This document shows positions 1 to 7,367 of a DNA stretch of 12,767 nt, one piece after another. Every line of letters starts with the position of its first letter. The first letter of the stretch is position 1. Location: contig CAKUXT010000036.1 in assembly GCA_934700375.1 (NCBI GenBank), forward strand, positions 1 to 12,767, read 5' to 3'. The notes below the pieces were generated by a model, which was given only the letters and a program-made list of their open reading frames with translations, was not told where the DNA came from and did no database searches. The DNA is from an uncultured Bacilli bacterium. GTDB taxonomy: Bacteria; Bacillota_I; Bacilli_A; RFN20; CAG-288. The position numbers were made by a program, and so were the translations under genes.

Positions 1-117
1 AGTCTTTTAACATCCAAATTTATCTAAAACTTGCCCTATCAAGGCAAAACACGGGTATATTCTTGCGATTGCCATATCGGCGCTGTTTTTCTGTGCCTGA
101 AACGTCTTCCTTTGTCG

Positions 118-123
118 TATAAT
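118..123 (+). promoter_or_regulatory. Candidate -10 element of the CPBP/lgt-like operon
   Basis: A perfect TATAAT lies only 6 nt before the chosen ATG at 130, which would put the transcription start on or next to that ATG. No good -35 is visible; the best is CTGAAA at 97-102 with a short 15-nt spacer. No Shine-Dalgarno sequence lies before the ATG, so the transcript may be leaderless. The rest of 1-129 shows no supported gene. Confidence 0.4.
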
Positions 124-129
124 TTAGAT

Positions 130-894
130 ATGACAAAAACAAACAAGAACAATCTTCTCACCGCTTTATATCTTCTTTGCCTGTATTTGGCGTGTCAGTT
201 TGTCCCTTATCATAAGATGAGCAACAACTATATTTTCCAGTCTCTGATCAAGACGATGTTTCTTCTTGTCGTCATGACTTTTGCAGTCCTTGAGGTTTTC
301 AGAAACAAAGACTGCTATTACAGAAAAGGAAAGCCGAAAAACTATCTTCTTGTCCTTCCTCTTCTTTTGCCATGCTTCAGCAACATCATCTATGGAGCAA
401 TCTTCTCTCTTCCGAAAAACGAAATATTGAATGCCGGATTGTTTTTCATGAACATGTTCCTTCTTCTCGTCTCTGTCCTTGTTGAAGAAATCATCTTCCG
501 TTATTTCCTTCTCTTCTTCTTTTCTTCCCTCTTTGAAAAGAGCAATCTGAAATCTCTTCTTTCTGTCTTATGCTCTGCTCTTTCTTTTAGCCTGATGCAT
601 GTTGTCAACTTCACATCAGGAAACTTTTCCGGAACTGCATTACAGATTGTTTATACGTTTTTCTTAGGATTTATATTAGGATATCTAGCAATTTCTATTG
701 ATAACATTGTTCTTCCTATAGTCGGTCATGCTTGCTTCAATCTCTTCAATATGCTGCTTTTTGAGAATGTCTATATACTCAGTGAATTCACTATTTCCTA
801 TATTGTAGTCAGCGCTGCTTTTGCTATTCTCGCTATCGCATATCTTGTCTTTGTCATCTACATGAATAAGGAGAGAGAAACACATGCTTCCTGA
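130..894 (+). CDS. CPBP-family intramembrane metalloprotease
   Basis: A 254-aa, very hydrophobic protein with several membrane segments. It carries the three CPBP (Abi/CAAX-protease-like) signatures in order: EEIIFR at 119-124 (EExxxR), FSLMH at 153-157 (FxxxH) and HACFN at 200-204 (HxxxN). The Glu and His residues are the expected metal and catalytic ligands of the family. Members act in membranes on prenylated or peptide substrates, often in peptide maturation, bacteriocin self-immunity or signalling; the substrate here cannot be read from sequence. An in-frame TTG at 31 would add 33 residues but has no ribosome binding site and lies before the TATAAT, so the ATG at 130 is preferred because it opens directly into the first membrane segment. 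The stop overlaps the next gene by 11 nt, suggesting translational coupling with the lgt-like gene. Confidence 0.85.
   Translation: MTKTNKNNLLTALYLLCLYLACQFVPYHKMSNNYIFQSLIKTMFLLVVMTFAVLEVFRNKDCYYRKGKPKNYLLVLPLLLPCFSNIIYGAIFSLPKNEILNAGLFFMNMFLLLVSVLVEEIIFRYFLLFFFSSLFEKSNLKSLLSVLCSALSFSLMHVVNFTSGNFSGTALQIVYTFFLGFILGYLAISIDNIVLPIVGHACFNLFNMLLFENVYILSEFTISYIVVSAAFAILAIAYLVFVIYMNKERETHAS
868..873 (+). promoter_or_regulatory. Ribosome binding site of the lgt-like gene
   Basis: AAGGAG lies inside the end of the CPBP gene, 10 nt before the ATG at 884. It fixes the start of the downstream gene and supports coupled translation. Confidence 0.7.
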
Positions 895-1630
895 TATCGG
901 ATTTGATATATATCCTTTTCTCATCGTTTTAGGATTCATTCTTGATTTTGTATTTCTTGAAATCTATTTCAAGAAAATACAGATGAAGAAAGGTGTCACG
1001 ACCAATATCGAAATTGCAGTATCGATCAGCGGTGCAGTCGCAATCGCCTTTGCTATTCTGTTTCAGAATCTTTATGACTTCATCGAGAATCCAGATGGCT
1101 ATCATTGGACTTGGGCGATGACATTCTTCGGCGGACTGATCGGAGGAGTAGGAGCTTTCTTCATTCAGTATTTCACATGGATGAAAAAGAATAATCCGCT
1201 ATTCTTATCTCAGCTGATGGTCATTGCAGGTCCTTGTGTTCCCTTTGCACACGGATTAGGAAGAATCGGATGTTTCCTGGATGGATGCTGTTATGGTTCT
1301 CCGACGGATTCTATCTTCGGAATCAAGTTCAACACCACAGAAGTAAAGGTCTGGCCTACCAATCTTTTCGAAGCGATATTCTTGCTTCTGTTGGCTGGCA
1401 TTCTTTTCTATCTGGCTTATAGACACAACTTCGAATACAACTTCCCGATTTATATGATTTCTTATGGCATATTCCGTTTTCTCATCGAATTCTTAAGAGG
1501 AGACCACCGCGGAAACCTGATCCCTGGTATCTCTCCTTCTCAGTTCTGGGCTATCATTATTTTCTTAGGCGGCATTGTCTATCTTGTATTGTTATTGGTA
1601 AGCAAAAAGAAAAAGCAGGCGAATCTGTAA
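884..1630 (+). CDS. Lgt-family prolipoprotein diacylglyceryl transferase, atypical active-site loop
   Basis: A 248-aa multi-spanning membrane protein. Lgt transfers a diacylglyceryl group from phosphatidylglycerol to the lipobox Cys of prolipoproteins at the membrane. Family landmarks in order: FFGGLIGG near 81-88, the signature loop GRIGCFLDGCCYG at 126-138, PTNLFEA at 158-164, and RFLIEFLR at 198-205. Against E. coli Lgt, R143, G154, R239 and E243 have counterparts (R127, G138, R198, E202). However, N146 becomes C130, E151 becomes C135, and the His of the HGGLIG motif becomes Phe. This Cys-rich GCCYG form may be a subfamily or paralogue whose acceptor differs, so no gene symbol is given. 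A good ribosome binding site supports the ATG at 884. It is probably co-transcribed with the overlapping CPBP gene, and its last codons overlap the terminator of the convergent MATE gene. Confidence 0.8.
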   Translation: MLPDIGFDIYPFLIVLGFILDFVFLEIYFKKIQMKKGVTTNIEIAVSISGAVAIAFAILFQNLYDFIENPDGYHWTWAMTFFGGLIGGVGAFFIQYFTWMKKNNPLFLSQLMVIAGPCVPFAHGLGRIGCFLDGCCYGSPTDSIFGIKFNTTEVKVWPTNLFEAIFLLLLAGILFYLAYRHNFEYNFPIYMISYGIFRFLIEFLRGDHRGNLIPGISPSQFWAIIIFLGGIVYLVLLLVSKKKKQANL

Positions 1631-1639
1631 CGCCTGCTT
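1613..1639 (-). terminator. Rho-independent terminator of the MATE gene
   Basis: A perfect 9-bp stem, AAGCAGGCG at 1613-1621 with CGCCTGCTT at 1631-1639, encloses a 9-nt loop. On the - strand it is followed by a T-rich run (the complement of the A-rich stretch just before 1613). The + strand side lacks a T run, so it mainly terminates leftward transcription. Its left arm is coding sequence of the lgt-like gene, whose TAA lies in the loop. Confidence 0.85.
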
Positions 1640-1643
1640 CATA

Positions 1644-3149
1644 TTACTTATTGGATTCAGAGAGGTCTTTTTCCTGATAAAGACCTTTTTTCATTCGGTT
1701 CAGATAGACGAATGATGGAATCGTAACGACAATATTGGATAAGAACCAAGTGATAGGATCTGCAAAACAGATAATGAGATAGCTTGCAAAAGAGGCAGAG
1801 GAATTGATCGGACCATGATTGATCAGAGTAGGGAGGAAGAGACAGATAAGCGTTCTTGCAATAAGCTCGACAACACCACTGAGCAAGGGGAAGAGAGGCT
1901 TCTCCAGTGCCTGTACAGTATTTCTTCCGATGTAGATGAAAGCGAGCGGAATATAGAACGGAAGTGCTACATAGAGATAGGCGTTTCCGTATTTGATGGA
2001 TGCTTCAGATATGGATTCTTTGGATAAGAAGAAATACTGATAAGCGCCGTCAATTGTAAGAAGCAGACCGAGCGCAACACAGAAGAAAGACAAGATGATC
2101 GATAACTTACAGGAAAAATCAAAACCTTTTCTGATGCGGTCGTACTTCTTAGCACCTTTGTTCTGGGAGATGAATGACAATAAGGCTGTTCCAATAGCAG
2201 AAAAGATTCCCATCAGAATAGCAGACAGCTTGTTTGAAATTCCGTATCCGACCTGGGCGGGGTTTCCAATAACCATGCTTGAACTGTCGATCATATCAAA
2301 CGGAATGACGGCGGCTGACATGATGACAATGCCGATAAATAGAATGGACCACTGGAATGCTAACGGGACACCGAGTCTGATATGTTCGTAGATAAAGGAT
2401 CCGCTCGGTTTCAGATCTTCTTTTCTGAATCGCAGTTCTTTGTATCGGACAAAGGCGTAGACGAAGGCACCAAGTGCAGCCAACGCCTGAGAGAGGACAG
2501 TCGCCCAAGCGCTTCCCTTCACGCCCATTTTAAGAGGGACGATGAATAAGATATCAAGGAAGATATTCAAGACACAGGAGACAACAAGGAAGAGGAAAGG
2601 AGTGAAACTATCTCCTAACGCTCTTAATATGGCACCGACCATGTTGTATAGCATCTGTGAGAAAATGCCGTAGATGAAGATAATGACAAGGTAATCTTTT
2701 GCAGCTGTATAGATAGCCTGCATGCTCGCGTTTGTCTCGCTAGGTGTGATCTTCACCCAGGTAAGAAGCAAGTCGATTATAAAGTATCCGATTATTGTAA
2801 GAATGATTGAAAATAGAATAGAAAGGACTAATTGAACATAGACACTTTTTCTTGCTTTATCTAAGTTTTTCTCGCCGATTGATCTAGATAACACAAGTGA
2901 GAATCCAGATGTGCAGCCGATGCTGAAGTTCAGAATAAGACTTGCGATGGAAACGGCGTTATTGACGCCTGCTATCTCGTTGGCACTTAGATTCTTTCCG
3001 ACGATGATAGTATCGGTAAGAGAATAGACCTGCTGAAAGAAGAGACTGAGAACAATCGGAATCAGAAAAAGAGTGAAGACTTTTCTGATGTCTCCCTGCG
3101 TCAGATCGATAGGATCAAAGAGCTTTTTGAATTTCTTGAATATGTTCAT
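1644..3149 (-). CDS. MATE-family efflux transporter
   Basis: A 501-aa polytopic membrane protein of the multidrug and toxin extrusion (NorM/DinF) superfamily, which exports cationic drugs or metabolites in exchange for Na+ or H+. It shows the repeated-half architecture: an N-terminal half with LIPIVLSLFFQQVYSLTDTI (29-48), then RALGDSFTPF (176-185), LNIFLDILFI (194-203) and GVKGSAWATVLSQ (209-221). The second half begins near 258, includes GYGISNKLSA at 301-310, and ends with the ALEKPLFPLLSG region (414-425). It is longer than typical (about 450 aa), partly through an insert near 283-299 in an extracytoplasmic-type loop. The substrate is not predictable. It is monocistronic, with a promoter at 3165-3193 and a terminator at 1613-1639. 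No Shine-Dalgarno sequence precedes the ATG and the predicted leader is only about 9 nt. Confidence 0.92.
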   Translation of the reverse strand: MNIFKKFKKLFDPIDLTQGDIRKVFTLFLIPIVLSLFFQQVYSLTDTIIVGKNLSANEIAGVNNAVSIASLILNFSIGCTSGFSLVLSRSIGEKNLDKARKSVYVQLVLSILFSIILTIIGYFIIDLLLTWVKITPSETNASMQAIYTAAKDYLVIIFIYGIFSQMLYNMVGAILRALGDSFTPFLFLVVSCVLNIFLDILFIVPLKMGVKGSAWATVLSQALAALGAFVYAFVRYKELRFRKEDLKPSGSFIYEHIRLGVPLAFQWSILFIGIVIMSAAVIPFDMIDSSSMVIGNPAQVGYGISNKLSAILMGIFSAIGTALLSFISQNKGAKKYDRIRKGFDFSCKLSIILSFFCVALGLLLTIDGAYQYFFLSKESISEASIKYGNAYLYVALPFYIPLAFIYIGRNTVQALEKPLFPLLSGVVELIARTLICLFLPTLINHGPINSSASFASYLIICFADPITWFLSNIVVTIPSFVYLNRMKKGLYQEKDLSESNK

Positions 3150-3164
3150 AATAATAACTTAGGT

Positions 3165-3193
3165 ATTATACGGATAGTATCTGAAAAAGACAA
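3165..3193 (-). promoter_or_regulatory. Sigma-A promoter of the MATE gene
   Basis: On the - strand, TTGTCT (3188-3193), a 17-nt spacer and a perfect TATAAT (3165-3170). The transcription start would be near 3158, giving a leader of about 9 nt before the ATG. Confidence 0.7.
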
Positions 3194-3222
3194 TTGTAAA
3201 GCGATTGCAAAACAAAATAAAA

Positions 3223-3249
3223 ACTGCACCGACAGGAAGTCAGTGCAGT
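3223..3249 (-). terminator. Terminator after serS, end of the gyrase operon
   Basis: Read on the - strand, ACTGCACTGAC pairs with GTCGGTGCAGT (10 Watson-Crick pairs plus one U-G) around a 5-nt loop, followed by TTTTTATTTTGTTTTG. It lies 17 nt after the serS stop. The G-U pair works only in the - strand RNA, which supports the orientation. Confidence 0.9.
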
Positions 3250-3266
3250 GAAATCATTTCTATTGT

Positions 3267-4589
3267 TTACTTGATGATGTCGCAGCCCATGTACGGACGT
3301 AAGACTTCAGGAACGGTGATGGTTCCATCCTCGTTCTGATAGTTTTCGATGACGGCAGCTGTTGTTCTTCCGACAGCGAGACCGGAACCATTGAGCATAT
3401 GGACGAATTCGGTCTTGCTATCCTTGTCTCTCTTGAAGCGGATGTTCATTCTTCTTGCCTGATAATCGGTATCATTGGAGCAAGAGGAAATCTCTTTGTA
3501 GTTCTTTGTTGTAGGAACCCACTTGCCATCCTTTTCGACATAATCGTTATAGGAAGGCATCCAGACTTCAAGGTCGAAAGTCTTGGCAGAGGAGAATCCG
3601 ACATCTCCGGTGGAGAGGCAGACTCTTCTGTAAGGAAGCTTGAGAAGCTCAAGGATTCTTTCGGCTTCTTCTGTCAAAGATTCAAGTTCATCGAAGGAGT
3701 TCTCAGGAAGGCAGTATTTGACAAGTTCGACTTTCTGGAACTGATGCTGACGGATGATACCTCTGGTATCTCTTCCGGCGGCACCTGCTTCGGCACGGAA
3801 GCAGGAAGAATAAGCACAGAACCATTTAGGAAGGTCGCTGGCGGAGAGGATTTCGTTTCTGTAGTAGTTGGTGACAGGGACTTCGGCAGTCGGGATCATC
3901 CAGAACTGTTCACCGGTGTTTTCGGTCATATAGGCCTGATCGGCGAACTTAGGAAGCTGTCCGGAACCGGTAAGAGAATCGGTGTTGACCAAGAACGGAG
4001 GAAGGACTTCGGTATAGCCGTGAGCGGTGTGGGTATCGAGCATGAAGGAAGCAAGGGCTCTTTCAAGTCTTGCAAAGGCTCCAAGATAGAAGGTGAAACG
4101 GGAACCTGTGACCTTGGCGGCTCTATCAAAATCGAAGAGACCTAACTTCATGCCGATTTCCCAGTGGGAAGAGGGCTTGAAGGTGAAGGTTGTCGGTTCG
4201 GACCAATATTTCTCAGGACGGTTGAAGCTGTCATCGGTTCCGATAGGAAGGGAGTGATCAGGAAGGTTCGGAGTCTTGAGCATGATTTCATGAATCTTGT
4301 TGTCGATTTCAGAAAGTTCGACATCCAATCTTGCGATTTCTTCCTTGTCGAAGCTGACTTTCTCCAAAGCCTTCTTGGCTTCTTCGTCTTTGTGCTGAGC
4401 CTTAAGCTTTCCGATCTCCTTGGACTGAGCGTTTCTTTCAGCCTTCAAAGCTTCGGACTTGACGATGATTTCTCTTCTCTTCTGATCTAAAGAAGGAAGT
4501 TCTCTTAAGTAAGAATAGTCACCGGTTCTTGTGTTGAGTCTTTCGATGACTTCATCCAAATGATCAATTACATATTTGACATCAAGCAT
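3267..4589 (-). CDS. serS: Seryl-tRNA synthetase
   Basis: A 440-aa class II aminoacyl-tRNA synthetase that charges tRNA-Ser with serine in the cytoplasm. Residues from about 35 to 105 are the charged coiled-coil arm that grips the long variable arm of tRNA-Ser. The catalytic domain follows, with TAEVP (234-238) at the serine pocket, motif 2 (FRAEAGAAGRDTRG from 264, then IIRQHQF), TFDLEVWMPS (337-346), EISSCSN (366-372) and motif 3 LNGSGLAVGRT (399-409). About 14 extra residues (near 351-364) sit between WMPSYNDY and KEISSCSN, where most bacterial SerRS have a short link. AAGGAG at 4599-4604, 9 nt before the ATG, fixes the start. It lies 62 nt downstream of gyrA with no T-box leader in the gap, so it is probably read from the gyrase operon. 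Confidence 0.97.
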   Translation of the reverse strand: MLDVKYVIDHLDEVIERLNTRTGDYSYLRELPSLDQKRREIIVKSEALKAERNAQSKEIGKLKAQHKDEEAKKALEKVSFDKEEIARLDVELSEIDNKIHEIMLKTPNLPDHSLPIGTDDSFNRPEKYWSEPTTFTFKPSSHWEIGMKLGLFDFDRAAKVTGSRFTFYLGAFARLERALASFMLDTHTAHGYTEVLPPFLVNTDSLTGSGQLPKFADQAYMTENTGEQFWMIPTAEVPVTNYYRNEILSASDLPKWFCAYSSCFRAEAGAAGRDTRGIIRQHQFQKVELVKYCLPENSFDELESLTEEAERILELLKLPYRRVCLSTGDVGFSSAKTFDLEVWMPSYNDYVEKDGKWVPTTKNYKEISSCSNDTDYQARRMNIRFKRDKDSKTEFVHMLNGSGLAVGRTTAAVIENYQNEDGTITVPEVLRPYMGCDIIK

Positions 4590-4651
4590 ATTTGTTATCT
4601 CCTTGATAATTTAAAATCTTAGTCTTTTTATAGTGGGGTTGCAAGGACTAA

Positions 4652-7351
4652 TTATTCCTGCTCGTCTCCGGAATCGCCATCGCCTTCTTTTTCAGCTCTC
4701 TTAAGAAGTTCCTTCAAAGCGCTGTCTTCATCTGTTTTCACAGGTTCGTCTTTGATATCTTCGTCTTTTGCTTCGAATTCTTCATCGGCAGGAAGGACGG
4801 AGACAGAAGAGAGCTTCTCGTTGTTTCTGAGGGTGATGATCTTGACACCGACTGTGTTACGGCCGGTTTCGCTGACCTGACTTAAGGAAGTGCGGATCGT
4901 TGTGCCGTGATCGGTGATAAGGATGATATCTTCATCGCCGTGGACATTCTTAATGACGAACAAGCCGCCGTTCTTATCGGTTTCACGGATGGTTCTGACA
5001 CCCTTGCTGCCACGGGAGGTGATACGGTATTCTTCGCCAGCAGTGATCTTTCCGTAACCATTGTTGGATAAGGAGAAGATCTTGTTTCCGTCGATAGAAG
5101 TGACAAGACCGACAACATGGCATCCTTCGGATAAGTCGATGCCTTTGACACCGGTTGCTGTTCTTCCCATGCAACGGACATCATTTTCCTTGAAGGTGCA
5201 GACCTTGCCTTCGCTGGAGCCTAAGGAGACAAGAGCGTTGCCGTCTGTGACTCTGACATCCAACAATTCATCGCCTTCACGTAAGCTGATAGCAATCTTA
5301 CCATTGACATTGATGTTCTCAAAGTCTTTGGCTTCAGAGCGTTTGACAATACCATCTTTTGTTGCGAAGAAGAGGTAGGTATTCTCGCTGTAATCGTTCA
5401 TAGAGATGATTGCAGTGACTTCTTCCTTGTCGAGCAATCTGAGAAGGTTGACAATCGGGATACCCTTGCTTGTTCTGTTGCCTTCCTGGATCTGATAACC
5501 GCGGCAGTGATAGACACGGCCGAAGTTCGTGAAGAAGAGGACATCGGTCTTTGTTCTGGAATGACGCAAGATCTTGATATCATCATCGGCTTTTGTCTTC
5601 ATGCCCTGAACACCGACACCGCCTCTGTTCTGGGTGCGGAATTCATCCGGATCGACTCTCTTGATATAGCCGCCCTTTGTGAGGAAGATGAGGATTTCCT
5701 TGTTCGGGATGAGATCTTCATCGCTCTCATCATAATCGTAATCGGCGATCTCTGTTCTTCTCTCATCGCCGTATTTCTTCTTGATGACCTCAAGCTCTTC
5801 GATGAGGACATTTTCAAGTGTCTCTTTGTTGGAGAGGATGTCGTTGTAGTGATTGGTATCGCTGACAAGAGCGTTCTTTTCATCGAGATACTTCTGCTGT
5901 TCAAGACCGGTAAGTCTTCTTAACGGCATATCGAGAATGGCCTTGCACTGGATTTCATCGAAGTTGAAGCGTTCGATAAGTCTTCTTGTCGCTTCTTCTC
6001 CGGTCTTGGAAGAACGGATGATGTGAACAGTCTCATCGATAGCATCGCAAACAGCGAGAATGGCATCGATGATATGGATTCTTGCCAAAGCCTTGGCAAG
6101 ATCATACTGTGTTCTTCTGGTGATGATGGTTTCCTGATGATCGATATAGATCTTCATCGCCTGCTTCATGTTGAGAATGCGAGGCGTTCCATTATCAAGA
6201 GCGAGCATATTGACAGCGAAAGAAGACTGAAAAGAGGTGTAGCGGAAGAGGTGGTTCAATACCAATTCCGGAATGGCGCCTTTCTTCAGAATGACGACAA
6301 AGTGAGTGCCCATCTTATCGGAAGTGTAGTCCGCGACATTGGAAATGCCTTCGATGGTCTTGTTGTCGACAAGATCGGAGATCTTTTTGGCAAGGTCTCT
6401 CTTATTGACCATATAAGGAAGCTCAGTAAAGACAATCTCAGTATGGCCGGCTTTTTCTTCTGTGTAATATTTGGAGCGGACTTTGACAGATCCTCTTCCA
6501 GTTTCGAAGTATTCTTTGATTCCCTTTCTGCCTAAGATGATGCCGCCTCCAGGGAAGTCAGGTCCTTTGATGATCTGCATGAGATCTTCAACGCCCATCT
6601 CAGGAGTTTTGATAAGGGCCTGGACGGCACTGATTGTTTCATTGAGGTTATGCGGCGGAATGGAGGTAGCCATACCGACAGCGATACCGGAAGACTCATT
6701 GCAAAGAAGGTTCGGGAAACGAGAAGGAAGAACGACAGGTTCCTTTCCGTCTGCGTCATAGGTATCGATGAAAGGAACGGTGTCCTTATCGATATCTCTT
6801 GTCATCTCCAATGCGATTTTGGATAATCTGGCTTCGGTGTAACGGGCTGCTGCAGGTTCATCGCCGTCTGGTGAACCGAAGTTACCATGGCCTTGAACGA
6901 GCGTGTAACGCATGGCGAAATCCTGTGCGAGACGGCACATTGCCATGTAGATGGAGGAGTCGCCGTGCGGGTGATATTTACCCATGACGTCACCGACGAC
7001 ACGTGCGGATTTCTTAAACGGCTTATCCGGTGTGACGCCCATCTCCCACATATCGTAGATGATTCTTCTCTGAACAGGCTTCATACCGTCTCTTGCATCA
7101 GGGATGGCACGACTTGTCAAAGTGGAGACGGCATAGTCGAGGAAGGAGGACTTGATCTCAGGACCGAATTCATCCGGTGTGACACCAGGAGTGATGCCTT
7201 CCTGAAGACCTACGATTCCTGCACCCTTCTTTTCAGCTGCTTCTTTATCGGAAATTTCTTCGTTTTCTTCGACGTTTTCAACAGAAGATTCTTCGGAGGC
7301 ATCCGTTTTTTCTTCTTCTTCGTTTATTTTCTTTTCTTCATTTTCTGACAT
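4652..7351 (-). CDS. gyrA: DNA gyrase subunit A
   Basis: An 899-aa subunit of gyrase, the type II topoisomerase that introduces negative supercoils. It cuts and passes DNA with GyrB. After an acidic, low-complexity N-terminal tail of about 60 residues comes the breakage-reunion domain: SSFLDYAVST (68-77), GKYHPHGDSSIY (124-135) and the catalytic Tyr171 in AARYTEARL. The C-terminal beta-pinwheel starts near 551 and contains the GyrA box QNRGGVG at 574-580, which separates it from ParC. A second acidic tail ends the protein; B. subtilis GyrA is about 820 aa. The residue equivalent to E. coli Asp87 is Met136, while the Ser83 equivalent (Ser132) is retained. The ATG at 7351 is chosen because AAAGGAGG at 7360-7367 is 8 nt upstream; an in-frame GTG at 7360 overlaps that site. 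It starts 14 nt after gyrB. Confidence 0.97.
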   Translation of the reverse strand: MSENEEKKINEEEEKTDASEESSVENVEENEEISDKEAAEKKGAGIVGLQEGITPGVTPDEFGPEIKSSFLDYAVSTLTSRAIPDARDGMKPVQRRIIYDMWEMGVTPDKPFKKSARVVGDVMGKYHPHGDSSIYMAMCRLAQDFAMRYTLVQGHGNFGSPDGDEPAAARYTEARLSKIALEMTRDIDKDTVPFIDTYDADGKEPVVLPSRFPNLLCNESSGIAVGMATSIPPHNLNETISAVQALIKTPEMGVEDLMQIIKGPDFPGGGIILGRKGIKEYFETGRGSVKVRSKYYTEEKAGHTEIVFTELPYMVNKRDLAKKISDLVDNKTIEGISNVADYTSDKMGTHFVVILKKGAIPELVLNHLFRYTSFQSSFAVNMLALDNGTPRILNMKQAMKIYIDHQETIITRRTQYDLAKALARIHIIDAILAVCDAIDETVHIIRSSKTGEEATRRLIERFNFDEIQCKAILDMPLRRLTGLEQQKYLDEKNALVSDTNHYNDILSNKETLENVLIEELEVIKKKYGDERRTEIADYDYDESDEDLIPNKEILIFLTKGGYIKRVDPDEFRTQNRGGVGVQGMKTKADDDIKILRHSRTKTDVLFFTNFGRVYHCRGYQIQEGNRTSKGIPIVNLLRLLDKEEVTAIISMNDYSENTYLFFATKDGIVKRSEAKDFENINVNGKIAISLREGDELLDVRVTDGNALVSLGSSEGKVCTFKENDVRCMGRTATGVKGIDLSEGCHVVGLVTSIDGNKIFSLSNNGYGKITAGEEYRITSRGSKGVRTIRETDKNGGLFVIKNVHGDEDIILITDHGTTIRTSLSQVSETGRNTVGVKIITLRNNEKLSSVSVLPADEEFEAKDEDIKDEPVKTDEDSALKELLKRAEKEGDGDSGDEQE

Positions 7352-7359
7352 TCTGTTCA

Positions 7360-7367
7360 CCTCCTTT
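7360..7367 (-). promoter_or_regulatory. Ribosome binding site of gyrA overlapping the gyrB stop
   Basis: AAAGGAGG on the - strand, 8 nt before the gyrA ATG. It overlaps two bases of the gyrB TAA (7366-7368) and rules out the longer GTG start at 7360. Confidence 0.8.

Noticed and set aside
31..47. TTGCC/GGCAA hairpin as a terminator at the left edge
   Set aside because: The stem is only 5 bp, the T-rich side faces left, and no gene is seen to its right on that strand.
685..939. 84-codon open frame on the - strand across the CPBP/lgt-like junction
   Set aside because: It is antisense to two well-supported genes and has no recognisable domain.
3399..4145. 248-codon open frame on the + strand opposite serS
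   Set aside because: It is antisense to the strongly conserved serS frame, has no family signature, and reads as low-complexity reverse-frame protein.
4590..4651. T-box riboswitch or separate promoter for serS
   Set aside because: The 62-nt gap has no T-box sequence and is too short for one; the TATAAA near its middle has no matching -35. A TTAGTC/GACTAA dyad there is weak with a 21-nt loop.
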